Assembly (NCBI GenBank): GCA_039820545.1 | Contig: JBCBPW010000032.1 | Location: 3,483-67,482, forward strand | DNA length: 64,000 bases | Source of the DNA: JALEFZ01 sp039820545 | Lineage (GTDB): Bacteria; Bacteroidota; Bacteroidia; J057 | Reading direction: 5' to 3' | In this document: piece by piece, positions 25,169 to 34,481 of the stretch | Numbering within the stretch: position 1 is the first letter of the stretch | Layout of the letters: each line of letters starts with the position of its first letter | Position numbers and translations under genes: made by a program | Notes under the pieces: generated by a model | The model's input: the letters and a program-made list of their open reading frames with translations, nothing else | What the model was told of the DNA's origin: nothing | The model's database searches: none

Positions 25169-27850
25169 TTATCTATTGTGTCCCATCTCTTCTGATCGCT
25201 CAAGTCTTTCTCCCCATTTTATCAGCACTTCTTGAATGCTAGAAGGCTTGATAGGCTTCGTAATGTAGTCGTCCATCCCAGCATCCAAGCATCTTTGGCG
25301 GTCTTCCTGCATCGCATTGGCAGTCATCGCGATGATGATAGGCTGAGGAAAGATTGGAGACTGACGAATCTTCTGTGTGGCAGCCAAGCCATCTAAAATA
25401 GGCATTTGGACATCCATCATGATGACATCATACTTGCGCTTGGTCACAGCTTCCCAGGCTTTTTGACCATCTGGGACAAGATGGATTTCGTATCCGAGGG
25501 AACCAAAAATCTTTTGTGCGATTCGCTGATTGATTCGATTGTCTTCCGCAATTAGAATCTGCATAGGATAGGAGGTATTAAGCGTATTTGACCGCCCCAA
25601 GCTCTTATGGCCCTTATCTAAGGCAGGTACACGATCGGGAGCTACAGATTGCGCTGCCTGTGCCAGTTGGAGGGTAAAAAAGAAGGTAGTCCCTACATCT
25701 AACTGGCTTTCGATCCAAATCTCTCCTTCCATAAGTGCCACAAGTTGCTTGCATATTGCGAGCCCTAGCCCTGTTCCTCCAAACCTTCGAGTAGTCGATG
25801 CATCTACTTGCTCAAAGGCTTTGAATAATTGGTCGATCTTGTATTCGGGGATTCCAATACCCGTATCGTGGACACCTATTTTGAGTTGTATTTTGTCACC
25901 CTGTAGATGAGGAGCCTGTTCAACCGACACTTTCACACTTCCTTTTTCTGTAAACTTGACAGCATTGGACACAAGATTGGTCAAAATTTGACTCAAGCGT
26001 ACCCTATCTCCACGTACCATCTGAGGAACAGCCTCAGCTATATCCGCGAAGAGTTGAAGATTCTTCACCTTAGCTTGAGGAGTAAACAGATCAATCACCT
26101 GCTGAATACACCCGTACAGATCTACATCCTGAACCTCTAGCGTCAGCTTTCCAGACTCTACTTTTGAGAAGTCCAGAATATCATTGATGATGGTGAGTAG
26201 ATTTTCGCTACTATTCCTGATGATCTGAAGTTGGTCTTGCTGTTCTTCGTCGAGATTCGTATTCATGATCAACTCTGCCATGCCAATCACACCGTTGAGG
26301 GGCGTTCTGATCTCATGGCTCATAGTCGCGAGAAAGTTGGCCTTAGCTTTTGCCCCTGACTCTGCCACTTCTTTTGCTTGGATCAATTGTTGATTTTTTT
26401 CCTTTATCTCCGCTGTTCGTTCTTCTACTTTTTGCTCAAGTCGTGCATTGGATTCTGCCAGTTGATTGTTGACACGCTCCAGTTTTTGATTCAGTTCCAT
26501 TACCTCGATAGAAGAGGATATTTTCTCCTTCAATGCTGCTTCTTTCTCTAGACTCATGACTCTATAACGATCCGCCACACCAAGAGAAATCGCTAAAATA
26601 AAAAGGACGAATCCTCCATAGAAGCTGTATTCTGCAGAAAGGCCATGATTCGATATCCCTATCTGTTGTAGTACGATGATAGCAATACTCGTGACATACA
26701 TCAAAAATCCCGCAGAGAAAAATCTCATCCCCCTATCTCTCATCCAGAGCCCTCTCAAGATATAGGCGATGACCCAGAGAATGATGCCTAGATAAAGGGA
26801 AAGGTTAACCTGGACGATCTGTACAAAGGGAATTGGACTCAGGATAGCCAACGACAAAATGATCAGCTGAATTCCCCAAAAAACTCTTTTCGCCCAAGTC
26901 ATGCTCTTATGCTCAATGTGCTTGCCAGGGAAGTAATCCATGAACTTGAGGAAAGAAGCAGAGGCACATAGACTTGCTACCAGTGGATACAAACCCTCAG
27001 TTAAGAGGTTGAATGAACTGCTCCACACGCCGAATAGCGCATTTTGACTCAGGCCAAAACCAGCGGAAAAGAATACATACGACAGAAAGAATAAGTAAAG
27101 CGGCTCCCTTGTCTTGATAAAAAAGAAGAGCGAGATAATGATCAGAATGATGATCAAGCCATAGTAGGTCCCAGAAATAATCACATCTATGTGAACGCTT
27201 TCATGAAAAGCTTTGGGTGACTCAATGGCATGTCCAAACCAGGTTTCACTATACCTATTACTGATTTTATAATAAAGCGTGATCTCTTCTCCTGCTTCTA
27301 TTCGGACAGGAAATCCAAGTCTATGGGTGTGATAGGCTTTACGGTCGATGGGAACTTCGAATCCATTTTCCGCAAAAGTCACGACTTCGCGATTCTTGAC
27401 AAGATACTGACCGACATGGATAAAGGAACTATTGACTAAGGTAAGGATAAACTCTTGCGGTTGGGAAGAGGGATTTCGGAGTGTACATGTACTCCAAATC
27501 GGAGCATCCACAAATCCTAAAGCAGGGCTAGATGAGATGGGCTCTTGAAACGGGACACTGGATTCTCCTTCCAGAAAATCGCTGATTTCATAGGCATTTT
27601 CAGTATCTATGAAATACTTAAATTGGTGCTTACTGAGAGAAATAACGTCCTCTACCTGCTTCTCGCCCAATAAGACTACCTCTTGTCCAAACAGATTAGG
27701 AGGATAACCCCAAAAAATAGCCAACCAAAACAAGAACGAGAGAGAGAGAGAGAAATGAGAAAAAATCGGTAGGCCATTAGATAGGTCTATCTTTATCTCT
27801 TTAAACCTCACTCCTTCTTGCTCGCCGTTTCTCTCCATTACTCCTCCCAT
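25169..27850 (-). CDS. Hybrid sensor histidine kinase with 7TMR-DISM input and receiver domain
   Basis: Order of domains: a long N-terminus with a hydrophobic leader (~residues 30-55), an extracytoplasmic 7TMR-DISMED2-type jelly-roll (~70-215), seven transmembrane helices (~225-430), a coiled coil (QKLERVNNQLAESNARLEQ), HisKA with phospho-acceptor His in TMSHEIRTPLNGVIGMAE, HATPase (HDTGIGIPEYKID, RFGGTGLGLAICKQL) and a C-terminal receiver with IAEDNRINQRIAQ and the phospho-Asp in VIMMDVQMPILDG. It is ~893 aa. Start is uncertain: GTG 27862, ATG 27850 or ATG 27838. A (GA)8 tract in the leader could alter the frame. No output partner is adjacent. Confidence 0.92.
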   Translation of the reverse strand: MGGVMERNGEQEGVRFKEIKIDLSNGLPIFSHFSLSLSFLFWLAIFWGYPPNLFGQEVVLLGEKQVEDVISLSKHQFKYFIDTENAYEISDFLEGESSVPFQEPISSSPALGFVDAPIWSTCTLRNPSSQPQEFILTLVNSSFIHVGQYLVKNREVVTFAENGFEVPIDRKAYHTHRLGFPVRIEAGEEITLYYKISNRYSETWFGHAIESPKAFHESVHIDVIISGTYYGLIIILIIISLFFFIKTREPLYLFFLSYVFFSAGFGLSQNALFGVWSSSFNLLTEGLYPLVASLCASASFLKFMDYFPGKHIEHKSMTWAKRVFWGIQLIILSLAILSPIPFVQIVQVNLSLYLGIILWVIAYILRGLWMRDRGMRFFSAGFLMYVTSIAIIVLQQIGISNHGLSAEYSFYGGFVLFILAISLGVADRYRVMSLEKEAALKEKISSSIEVMELNQKLERVNNQLAESNARLEQKVEERTAEIKEKNQQLIQAKEVAESGAKAKANFLATMSHEIRTPLNGVIGMAELIMNTNLDEEQQDQLQIIRNSSENLLTIINDILDFSKVESGKLTLEVQDVDLYGCIQQVIDLFTPQAKVKNLQLFADIAEAVPQMVRGDRVRLSQILTNLVSNAVKFTEKGSVKVSVEQAPHLQGDKIQLKIGVHDTGIGIPEYKIDQLFKAFEQVDASTTRRFGGTGLGLAICKQLVALMEGEIWIESQLDVGTTFFFTLQLAQAAQSVAPDRVPALDKGHKSLGRSNTLNTSYPMQILIAEDNRINQRIAQKIFGSLGYEIHLVPDGQKAWEAVTKRKYDVIMMDVQMPILDGLAATQKIRQSPIFPQPIIIAMTANAMQEDRQRCLDAGMDDYITKPIKPSSIQEVLIKWGERLERSEEMGHNR
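27738..27753 (-). repeat. (GA)8 / (TC)8 dinucleotide tract in kinase leader
   Basis: Eight uninterrupted dinucleotide units lie in the 5' coding part of the hybrid kinase and encode the alternating Ser-Leu residues of its hydrophobic leader (SLSLS). Slippage by one unit would shift the frame before the sensor domain. Confidence 0.8.
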
Positions 27851-27995
27851 TGTTTGTGACACATAGAATGTCAGGAATTATAACAAATATCCGAAATATC
27901 CACTACACAACTAATTCAATATTTACCATATCCTTTCAAGTAGGAAAAGGACATCTCCACAAATAAAAGAGGGGATAAATACGCTGTTATGAACG

Positions 27996-28031
27996 AACAG
28001 AGGCGACCTCACGCAAGAGATCGCCTCTGTT
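27996..28031. terminator. Perfect 11-bp stem-loop, probable terminator
   Basis: AACAGAGGCGA (27996-28006) pairs perfectly with TCGCCTCTGTT (28021-28031) around a 14-base loop. It lies 108 bases past the stop of the M14 peptidase gene. No long T run follows on either strand, so it could instead be an RNA-stabilising or regulatory hairpin. Confidence 0.55.
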
Positions 28032-28138
28032 ACAAAATGATTCACACAGAATAGGATGGTGCAATCAGTAGTGAAATACACATGATGATTACCTACAGAT
28101 TCATCAAAGTCTTCTCACTATTGATTCCCTGCCATCGT

Positions 28139-30661
28139 CTAAAAAAATATCGCATTGGCCATCAGCAAATATCCTCCATGCCAGAATCCACGAAAGATCG
28201 GTGAGTCTGTCATATAAATAACTTGTCCCCTTCCCACACGTTCTGAGGCAAAAACGAAGGTATTTTTGAGTCGCTTCTGGAGTTGGGCACCTACGAATCC
28301 ACTGACGGGATCACCACTAGGTAGTTTTCCCAGATTCAATCCTTGCGTCAGCAATGGGTAGGGCGTGCTGTTGCGCTTCATGATGTGAAGCTTCTCTCCA
28401 ATCCCAAAAGCGAGCGGATGCGTGGGGTCCAATTGGACCTCATATATACTACCTGCCGTATAATTGACCAAGCTTTTTCTAGCCCGCATATTATAAGGGA
28501 TTTCAGTCCCATTCCCATTATTTTGCTGGCTTTGCTTCATCTGCATCACACGGGTGAGGTTGGTCTGCATGGACTCATTGCCTGTCGTCTGAGAAAATAC
28601 CCTCATGGCACGCTCCATCGCGATGACTTTGCCTCCTCCTTGTAAGAATCGACCTATTGTACCTTTAGAAGCTTGGTAAGAACCCGATGGTAGAATCAAT
28701 ACATCATACTCACTCAGTTTGGCGCGATCAAGGTATCTGCCTGGGATCACGCTGATGGGATAGTGAAGTGCTTGCTCCATATAATACCAGCATTCTCCCA
28801 TAGAGTTGGCTGACACATCCTCTCCTCCCACGATGGCAATGCGAGGAGCTTTGATGAGTTCATATGAATTAGAGCCTAGATCCTTTCCCTCTTCTACAAA
28901 ACCGGTGTAGACAGGGTAACGAACCACCTGCTTTTGGACCTTTTGAAAGATGGCTTCCACTTCCGTCTCGAAATCAAATGTTTTATTATCTGCTCGGTTG
29001 ATGATCAATGTCCCCGCATCAAATGCTTGCACATTTACAGGAGACTGGGCGGGCGAAATATTCAGGGAGAAAGCTTGTGATGCATAACGCGCCTTCAGAC
29101 CTCTTTGAAGGAGTTGAGAAAGTACCTCCGCAGTCGTAAAATTCCAGGGGATCACATAAGCATAAGGCTGTGTAGGGGGAGGTGTGCCAAAAGCGACGTC
29201 TTGGGTAGCCTGATAATCATTCAAGGGATCACGCGTCGCATATGCCTTCAAATTATAGGCATAAGGAATCGACCATGCCGTGAGGTCATAGGTCATAGAA
29301 TCCGTCAACTCGACCTCTGGAGAAAAAAGTACGTCCACCAGATTCCCTTGAGGCTGCTGGGTAGAAATGATCCAGTCCCCATTTTGGACGGTGAAGGTTT
29401 CGTTGCGGTGAGAGGAAAAAGAGAAACCTTTCACGGGCTTATTGTTATCAATAGCTGTCGTGTACTGGATATGATTATTTTCGAGTAACGTCTGTAGTTG
29501 ACTGAGTTTATCCAAGCCTTGGTCCTTGGAAATGACATAGGATGTATAATCTCCTGCACCCTTTTCTCTAGCTGATTGGAAATATGCGTCAAACTCTGAG
29601 ATCAGGCGACTGCGATGCACATAAGCCATTTCTACAGTAGACCAGCCTGTCGTGAAGTGATGGTTGATCCGATCTGTGAGCCTTAGGGTATCTCCATTGG
29701 CGAGTTGGATCGCTCGACCTGCGCGGCCGTGGCCTCCTTGCTCATAGGTAAAACCAATGGCTCCCTGAAAGGTCGGCCATGTATCTCCGTAGGAGGGATA
29801 GAGGAGATCGAAGATTTCGCGCGTGAAATACAACCAGCCATTTTGGTCGAAGTACTTGGCGTGATTACGCCCGATATACTGTTGGAACGTACGTTGCCAA
29901 GGCGTGATCGCCTCATGAAGCGGCTCGGCAGCAGGACCAAAGAAGTAAGGGGCATCAGGCATTTGCTCGTGATAATCCACGTGAACCTGCGGCATCCACT
30001 CATGGTAGAGCTTGGCTCGCTGACGGCTTTCTACTTGTAATTGCCAGCACCAGTCTCGGTTGAGATCAAAGAGATAGTGGTTGACACGTCCTCCTGGCCA
30101 GGGCTCGATATGTTCCCAGCTTTCAGGACGCACATTGACTTGTTGGTTACTCGCTTGTCGGTACCAGTTGACATATCGATCGCGCCCGTCGGGATTGATA
30201 CAGGGATCTATCATTAGGACTACTTCATCAAGCCAATTGGCGGTATCATGTGCGGCAAACTCATACAGCGTTTTCACAGCAGCTTCTGAGGCAGAGGCTT
30301 CGTTCCCGTGGATGTTGTAGCTGAGCCATACGATGGGCAGACGCTTACCTTTGACTTCAAATTCGCGTAATCCTGTAGCCTGAAGATTATTCTGGCGGAT
30401 CTGCTCTAGATTGGCCATGTTGGCTTCAGAGGTGACGACTGCGACCATCAGAGGGCGTCCTTCATTTGTCTGTCCATAGGGAAGCAGTCGAACTTTAGAG
30501 GATTGGGCTGCTACTGCTTCAAAATAGCCCACAATCTGATGGTGACGCGAAAACTGGCTACCTAGCGGATAACCCAAATATGCGTCTGGCGTCGGGATCT
30601 GTCCCCGCATGGGGAGAAAGGATACCAAGAGAACACTTAGCACCCAAAAGCACTTATTCAT
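28139..30661 (-). CDS. Exported M14 family zinc carboxypeptidase
   Basis: The 840-aa protein has a signal peptide (MNKCFWVLSVLLVSFLPMRG), then a peptidase M14 domain. Zinc ligands are seen in YNIHGNEASASEAAV (HxxE) and a later His around YHEWMPQVHVDYHEQMPDAP; CINPDGRDRYVNWYRQ is the conserved Asn/Arg region. The C-terminal half (~residues 430-840) includes a glutamine-amidotransferase-like segment (VLILPSGSYQASKGTIGRFLQGGGKVIAME). It most likely digests peptides in the periplasm or outside. A stop at 28139 precedes the stem-loop at 27996. Confidence 0.9.
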   Translation of the reverse strand: MNKCFWVLSVLLVSFLPMRGQIPTPDAYLGYPLGSQFSRHHQIVGYFEAVAAQSSKVRLLPYGQTNEGRPLMVAVVTSEANMANLEQIRQNNLQATGLREFEVKGKRLPIVWLSYNIHGNEASASEAAVKTLYEFAAHDTANWLDEVVLMIDPCINPDGRDRYVNWYRQASNQQVNVRPESWEHIEPWPGGRVNHYLFDLNRDWCWQLQVESRQRAKLYHEWMPQVHVDYHEQMPDAPYFFGPAAEPLHEAITPWQRTFQQYIGRNHAKYFDQNGWLYFTREIFDLLYPSYGDTWPTFQGAIGFTYEQGGHGRAGRAIQLANGDTLRLTDRINHHFTTGWSTVEMAYVHRSRLISEFDAYFQSAREKGAGDYTSYVISKDQGLDKLSQLQTLLENNHIQYTTAIDNNKPVKGFSFSSHRNETFTVQNGDWIISTQQPQGNLVDVLFSPEVELTDSMTYDLTAWSIPYAYNLKAYATRDPLNDYQATQDVAFGTPPPTQPYAYVIPWNFTTAEVLSQLLQRGLKARYASQAFSLNISPAQSPVNVQAFDAGTLIINRADNKTFDFETEVEAIFQKVQKQVVRYPVYTGFVEEGKDLGSNSYELIKAPRIAIVGGEDVSANSMGECWYYMEQALHYPISVIPGRYLDRAKLSEYDVLILPSGSYQASKGTIGRFLQGGGKVIAMERAMRVFSQTTGNESMQTNLTRVMQMKQSQQNNGNGTEIPYNMRARKSLVNYTAGSIYEVQLDPTHPLAFGIGEKLHIMKRNSTPYPLLTQGLNLGKLPSGDPVSGFVGAQLQKRLKNTFVFASERVGRGQVIYMTDSPIFRGFWHGGYLLMANAIFF

Positions 30662-30837
30662 TCGATTTAAATAACTTCTTTTTCTAAAAGGGTAAATCTA
30701 AATAAAAAAAAGACTTCCAAAACAGGTATATTTTCCACTAATCCGTTAGAAAAACACAAATCAGAATGAAAAAATCTATTTTATAGTTGCATTTTTAATA
30801 AAAAAGTCCGAATATTGCTTATGTAACGTTAAAGTTT

Positions 30838-31221
30838 ATGGCTCGTCCACATACACCTAACTCCACAAGGCCAGAAATGGTCGCCACGTTCTTAGAAGAA
30901 TTTAAACAACAGGCAAAGGAGTTGGGCGTTATTTTCTATCAAAGAAAAAAGAATCTACAAGCTTTACTCGATTTGGAACTCAATCCTTCACAGCGAGAAA
31001 AGGTCTTGAATCAACTAGAGGTTGGAGATTTTTACAAAGGCCCCAAAGAAGATGGTATTGTAAAGGGGACGTTATTTTGGGAATTTGGACGAGTTGTAAA
31101 AGGAAACGTAATCTATATCAAGATTTCACTTGGAGTAGAGGGAAAACCTGTAAGATGTATATCATTTCATCCTGCAGCACGTGAAATTACGCATCCCTTC
31201 AAAGTTCAATCTATCAGTTGA
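30838..31221 (+). CDS. Probable toxin, MqsR-like
   Basis: A 127-aa basic protein directly upstream of an MqsA-family antitoxin (33 bases between them). The C-terminal half follows the MqsR pattern: LEVGDFYKGP, a Trp in TLFWEFGRVVKG, then VIYIKISLGV and RCISFHPA, comparable with DFYK...W...VYLKIT...VSFK in E. coli MqsR, an mRNA interferase of the RelE superfamily. The match is by eye and distant, so the nuclease activity is inferred. Gene order is toxin first, as in mqsRA. Confidence 0.65.
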   Translation: MARPHTPNSTRPEMVATFLEEFKQQAKELGVIFYQRKKNLQALLDLELNPSQREKVLNQLEVGDFYKGPKEDGIVKGTLFWEFGRVVKGNVIYIKISLGVEGKPVRCISFHPAAREITHPFKVQSIS

Positions 31222-31254
31222 AATCAAGGATAAGTATGAGAAACAGGGAGTGTC

Positions 31255-32253
31255 ATGAAGGAAAATAAATCAATAGAAGGGCGTGAGATGAAGCATGAGT
31301 CGATCAAACTGGTCTTCCGAAAGGAAGAGTTTGAGGTGTGGCAGGCCTATTATGTAGATCCTGATACAGGAAACGAGTTTACTGACAAGGAACTGGATCG
31401 ACTAGCTACGCAGCAAGCGCACAATCAATACAGAGAGCAACATCACATTCCCTTTCCCGATGAGATCCTCAAGATCCGTCAGCGCTATGGCCTCTCTGCT
31501 TCCAAAATGTCAGAGGTCCTAGACTTAGGAGCCAATAGTTACCGTAACTACGAGCATGGAGAAGTGCCTAGTTTGGCCAATGCCAAACTCATCCGACTGG
31601 CAGCGAATCCCGAAAATTTCCTTCGGTTCGTCAAAGAAAAACAACATGCCTTCTCTCCCAATGGCTATAAAAAGGTACTCGCCAAAATTGATAGCTTGAT
31701 GGAGGAAGACAGACTGAGTAAAGTGGTAGAATATATCTGGAACTTCCACATGGAAGCCAATGCATATACAGGCTATGTCAAGCCTAGCTTTGAGAAAGTT
31801 GCCCAGTTTGTTCTATTTTTTGCCCAGCAAGATCAGCCACTCAAGACACGCCTCAATAAGCTCTTGTTTTACAGTGACTTCCTACACTTTAAGCGCACGG
31901 GCTTCTCCATCTCTGGTTGTAACTATCGCGCAATTCCCTTTGGACCCGTTCCCTCTCACTTTCATGAGTTGTTTGGCGTACTGCAAACAGAAGATTACAT
32001 CAAAATAGAAGAAGAGCTATTTGACCACGGAGGCATAGGAGAACGTTTCCTTCCCTCGCAAAAATTTGATCCTTCTCTCTTTTCTGAAGAAGAACTTCAG
32101 CATATGCATGAGGTCGTCAAAGCCTTCAAAGATACACGAACAAGAGAACTAATAGAGATTAGCCATGCCGAAAAAGGCTGGATAGACAATCAGACCAATC
32201 GCAACTTGATCAGCTACCAAGATTATGCTTTTGCACTTCATGCTATGAAATAA
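31255..32253 (+). CDS. Type II antitoxin: MqsA-type HTH fused to DUF4065 (Panacea/SocA-like) domain
   Basis: The 332-aa protein has an N-terminal MqsA-family part (VFRKEEFEVWQAYYVDPDTG, DKELDRLATQQAHNQYREQH), a Cro/C1-type helix-turn-helix (EILKIRQRYGLSASKMSEVL...SYRNYEHGEVPS), and a C-terminal DUF4065 domain (PSFEKVAQFVLFFAQQDQ, TRLNKLLFYSDFLHFKRTGF, YRAIPFGPVPSHF). The usual zinc-binding cysteines of E. coli MqsA are missing. DUF4065 (Panacea) is known as a domain used by antitoxins to neutralise varied toxins. It is expected to bind the upstream toxin and repress the operon. Confidence 0.85.
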   Translation: MKENKSIEGREMKHESIKLVFRKEEFEVWQAYYVDPDTGNEFTDKELDRLATQQAHNQYREQHHIPFPDEILKIRQRYGLSASKMSEVLDLGANSYRNYEHGEVPSLANAKLIRLAANPENFLRFVKEKQHAFSPNGYKKVLAKIDSLMEEDRLSKVVEYIWNFHMEANAYTGYVKPSFEKVAQFVLFFAQQDQPLKTRLNKLLFYSDFLHFKRTGFSISGCNYRAIPFGPVPSHFHELFGVLQTEDYIKIEEELFDHGGIGERFLPSQKFDPSLFSEEELQHMHEVVKAFKDTRTRELIEISHAEKGWIDNQTNRNLISYQDYAFALHAMK

Positions 32254-32609
32254 GCCCCAGGCATAGCGCATTTGTCTGCGCTTTAGCCCAATAATTTGAT
32301 CCATAATTTTTCCACCCTTGACCCAGTCAATGGCAGGAGTTGGAATCCTTTGTCTCTAATGTATACATGAATCACAACTACTTACTTACATCAAATCATA
32401 CACAGGTATTACCTCCTGCTCCCTACACACAACCCCCAAAAAGGTGCACACAACAAGAGAGACAAAAAATATAGTTATAGGATCTACACAAAATTTGATA
32501 CTTGGATAAGATACTCGTACTCGATCAGCCCTTTTTTCCAAAAGAGGTTCTAGGGTGGATCCATCACAAAAACGACACATACAATTAACCCTTGACTAAA
32601 AAGAAATAC
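32254..32609. other. Intergenic region, nothing recognised
   Basis: A 356-base AT-rich gap between the antitoxin gene and a small membrane-anchored protein. It should hold the promoter of the latter. No credible ORF or clear hairpin is seen. Confidence 0.5.
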
Positions 32610-33203
32610 ATGATTTTGTCTTTACATATCGCTAAGATTTGGAGAGGTTTTGGAATACTGATGAGCGGTGTGTCTGTCTGGTTCATCATATCGGCCACGA
32701 GCTTTCAAAGCATAGAGACAGATCTTTCGACATACTATCGTGTGGATTCTCCAGCATGGAGAGTGGTCAATGACGGTCTAGTGAAGCTCTGGCTGCCTGA
32801 TCATGTCCTGCCTGTTCCTCAATTTACTGGTCAGCGCTTGAGTCCAGGCTCATTCTACGCCAAATACCAGGACGCATCAGGCGATTTCACGGTCTACATG
32901 GAGCATCTCCAGACAGAAGTGGCGCAAAATGATCTACCGCTTGTACAGCAGAAAATGGTGCGCAATCTAACAGCCAAACGAGGAGTAGAAGTGATTGAAC
33001 AACGAATGGTGACACAACAAGACGTCCCTAAGGTCTACCTGAGGCTGCGTAAGCCAGACCTATTGAGTGCTACCTATACCGAGCTATCTATCTCGACTAT
33101 TCAAGGCCGTCTCTTTGTCCTTAGCTGCTCATATCCTGCTCATAAAGCAGATCAATGGAAAACCACTGCATTAAAAGTCCTCTCCTCATGGAAGGAAGTG
33201 TAA
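32610..33203 (+). CDS. Membrane-anchored protein of unknown function
   Basis: The 197-aa protein (ATG 32610; a TTG at 32592 would add six residues) has one N-terminal hydrophobic helix (GFGILMSGVSVWFIISATSF) and an extracytoplasmic domain of about 165 residues with mixed alpha/beta character. No family recognised. It is followed by a strong terminator at 33396 after a ~190-base non-coding tail. Confidence 0.65.
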   Translation: MILSLHIAKIWRGFGILMSGVSVWFIISATSFQSIETDLSTYYRVDSPAWRVVNDGLVKLWLPDHVLPVPQFTGQRLSPGSFYAKYQDASGDFTVYMEHLQTEVAQNDLPLVQQKMVRNLTAKRGVEVIEQRMVTQQDVPKVYLRLRKPDLLSATYTELSISTIQGRLFVLSCSYPAHKADQWKTTALKVLSSWKEV

Positions 33204-33663
33204 GTCAAACGCAGGATAACGTCATCCTGTAAAATATAAGCTGAAATGCCATAGGCAGACCAAACATAACATGAGACAAATACTACTGATAAAGACCATC
33301 GGTTTCAGTCTCGTGTCTTGCACTAGGTAAATACTCCTGTGCCATGCTGTCTGTCTCTCTAAGATATGAATTAGGGTCGTTCTTTTCATATGTACAAAAG
33401 CCGCTACACCCTTTGGCAAGCGGCTTTTTTTGTTGTTTCGCGAGCAAAAGGTCTAACCCCTTAAACCCTCTGCCCGCGCAAACAACATTCATCATGAAAA
33501 CCCTATTTCTTCTAAAAAGTGATCGACAGTCGCTACGCATCCACACCTTTCTCTCTCACATTTCCCACTATCCCTCTCATCATTTGCGACTGCCGCACCA
33601 CCTGATATATCGTTATAGCTGGTCAAGATCTGACCTACTCTTATCACACAGAAAATACGATGG
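33204..33663. other. Intergenic region with terminator; two doubtful mini-ORFs
   Basis: A 460-base gap holding the terminator at 33396-33430. A 19-codon frame at 33271-33330 (MRQILLIKTIGFSLVSCTR) looks like a very short lipoprotein signal with lipobox LVSC, and a 57-codon frame starts at 33494; neither has support beyond being open. Confidence 0.4.
33396..33430 (+). terminator. Strong intrinsic terminator
   Basis: A ten-base stem AAAAGCCGCT (33396-33405) pairs with AGCGGCTTTT (33419-33428) followed by more T. It is the clearest terminator in this part of the window. Confidence 0.88.
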
Positions 33664-34092
33664 CTAAGCGATGGCAATGCGTTTGGCACCTGGTTCCAAT
33701 GCTGCTTCTCGCTTAGGTAAAGCCAGCGTCAAAACACCTTGCGCGTAATTTGCCACGATTTTGGTGACATCTACTGTTTCAGGTAAGGTGAACGAACGCT
33801 CGAATGAACGAGCCGAAAACTCTCTACGAAGGTACTTTGTGGAGGCCTCCTGCTGTTCGTCCCCTGTATGCGATTGCACTTTCAATACATTTTTCTCTAC
33901 TTCTACCTTGATATCTTCTTTCTTAAAGCCTGGAACAGCTAAGGCCAGTTCAAATCCTTCTGCATGCTCTTTGATGTTAATAGAAGGGCGCATTTGAGTA
34001 GATCCATCATAGAAATCCGATCCAAAAAATTCCTCAAAAAGACGAGAGAATGAAGGAAAAGCTGTTGGAGAATAGTTACTTGGGTATCTCAT
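33664..34092 (-). CDS. Small heat shock protein (Hsp20 / alpha-crystallin family)
   Basis: A 142-aa chaperone that holds unfolding proteins in the cytoplasm. The alpha-crystallin domain spans residues ~35-130: PSINIKEHAEGFELALAVPG, FKKEDIKVEVEKNVLKVQ, and the conserved ANYAQGVLTLALPKRE (the A-x-x-x-G-V-L motif). The N-terminus SRLFEEFFGSDFYDG is usual for bacterial members. Gene regulation by heat is expected from the family but no operator (e.g. CIRCE) is seen in the 380-base upstream gap. Confidence 0.95.
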   Translation of the reverse strand: MRYPSNYSPTAFPSFSRLFEEFFGSDFYDGSTQMRPSINIKEHAEGFELALAVPGFKKEDIKVEVEKNVLKVQSHTGDEQQEASTKYLRREFSARSFERSFTLPETVDVTKIVANYAQGVLTLALPKREAALEPGAKRIAIA

Positions 34093-34481
34093 TTTGCTAT
34101 TTTTTCGTTTTAATTATACATCAACCTATAGTCAAGTCTCGTGCCTTTTTCATTTTTATGCCATAATGGCATTTTTCTATAAATGGACAACTAAATAATG
34201 TGACATTTTGTCGCGATCGCGGTTTTATTCTATTACACTATAGATGATAGATCCTCTGTAAAATGGAGTGAATAGGTTCCTAGATCCTTACTAAATTTAT
34301 CTGCCAAGGAAAAGACCATGATGAGAAGATTAAACATGGTCTAAGAAGAAAAGTAAACGTATACTTTTTTCAGGTAGGAAATTTATTTAGTTTAATTAAG
34401 ACTCTTGAAATTCAGGCGCCTACCTCTGTTTGTTACAGCGTGCTCCTTTGCTAGCCCTATTACCCCCTATGAACTGTGGTT
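34093..34481. other. Divergent intergenic region
   Basis: About 390 bases, very AT-rich, between the divergently read Hsp20 and sensor kinase genes. It should contain both promoters; I see no CIRCE-like inverted repeat and no coding frame. Confidence 0.5.

Noticed and set aside
33271..33330. 19-codon lipoprotein-like peptide (lipobox LVSC)
   Set aside because: Too short to separate from chance; no promoter or conserved neighbour supports it.
33494..33667. 57-codon frame between the terminator and hsp20
   Set aside because: Composition is His/Ser/Leu-rich without a recognisable fold and it runs into the 3' end of hsp20.
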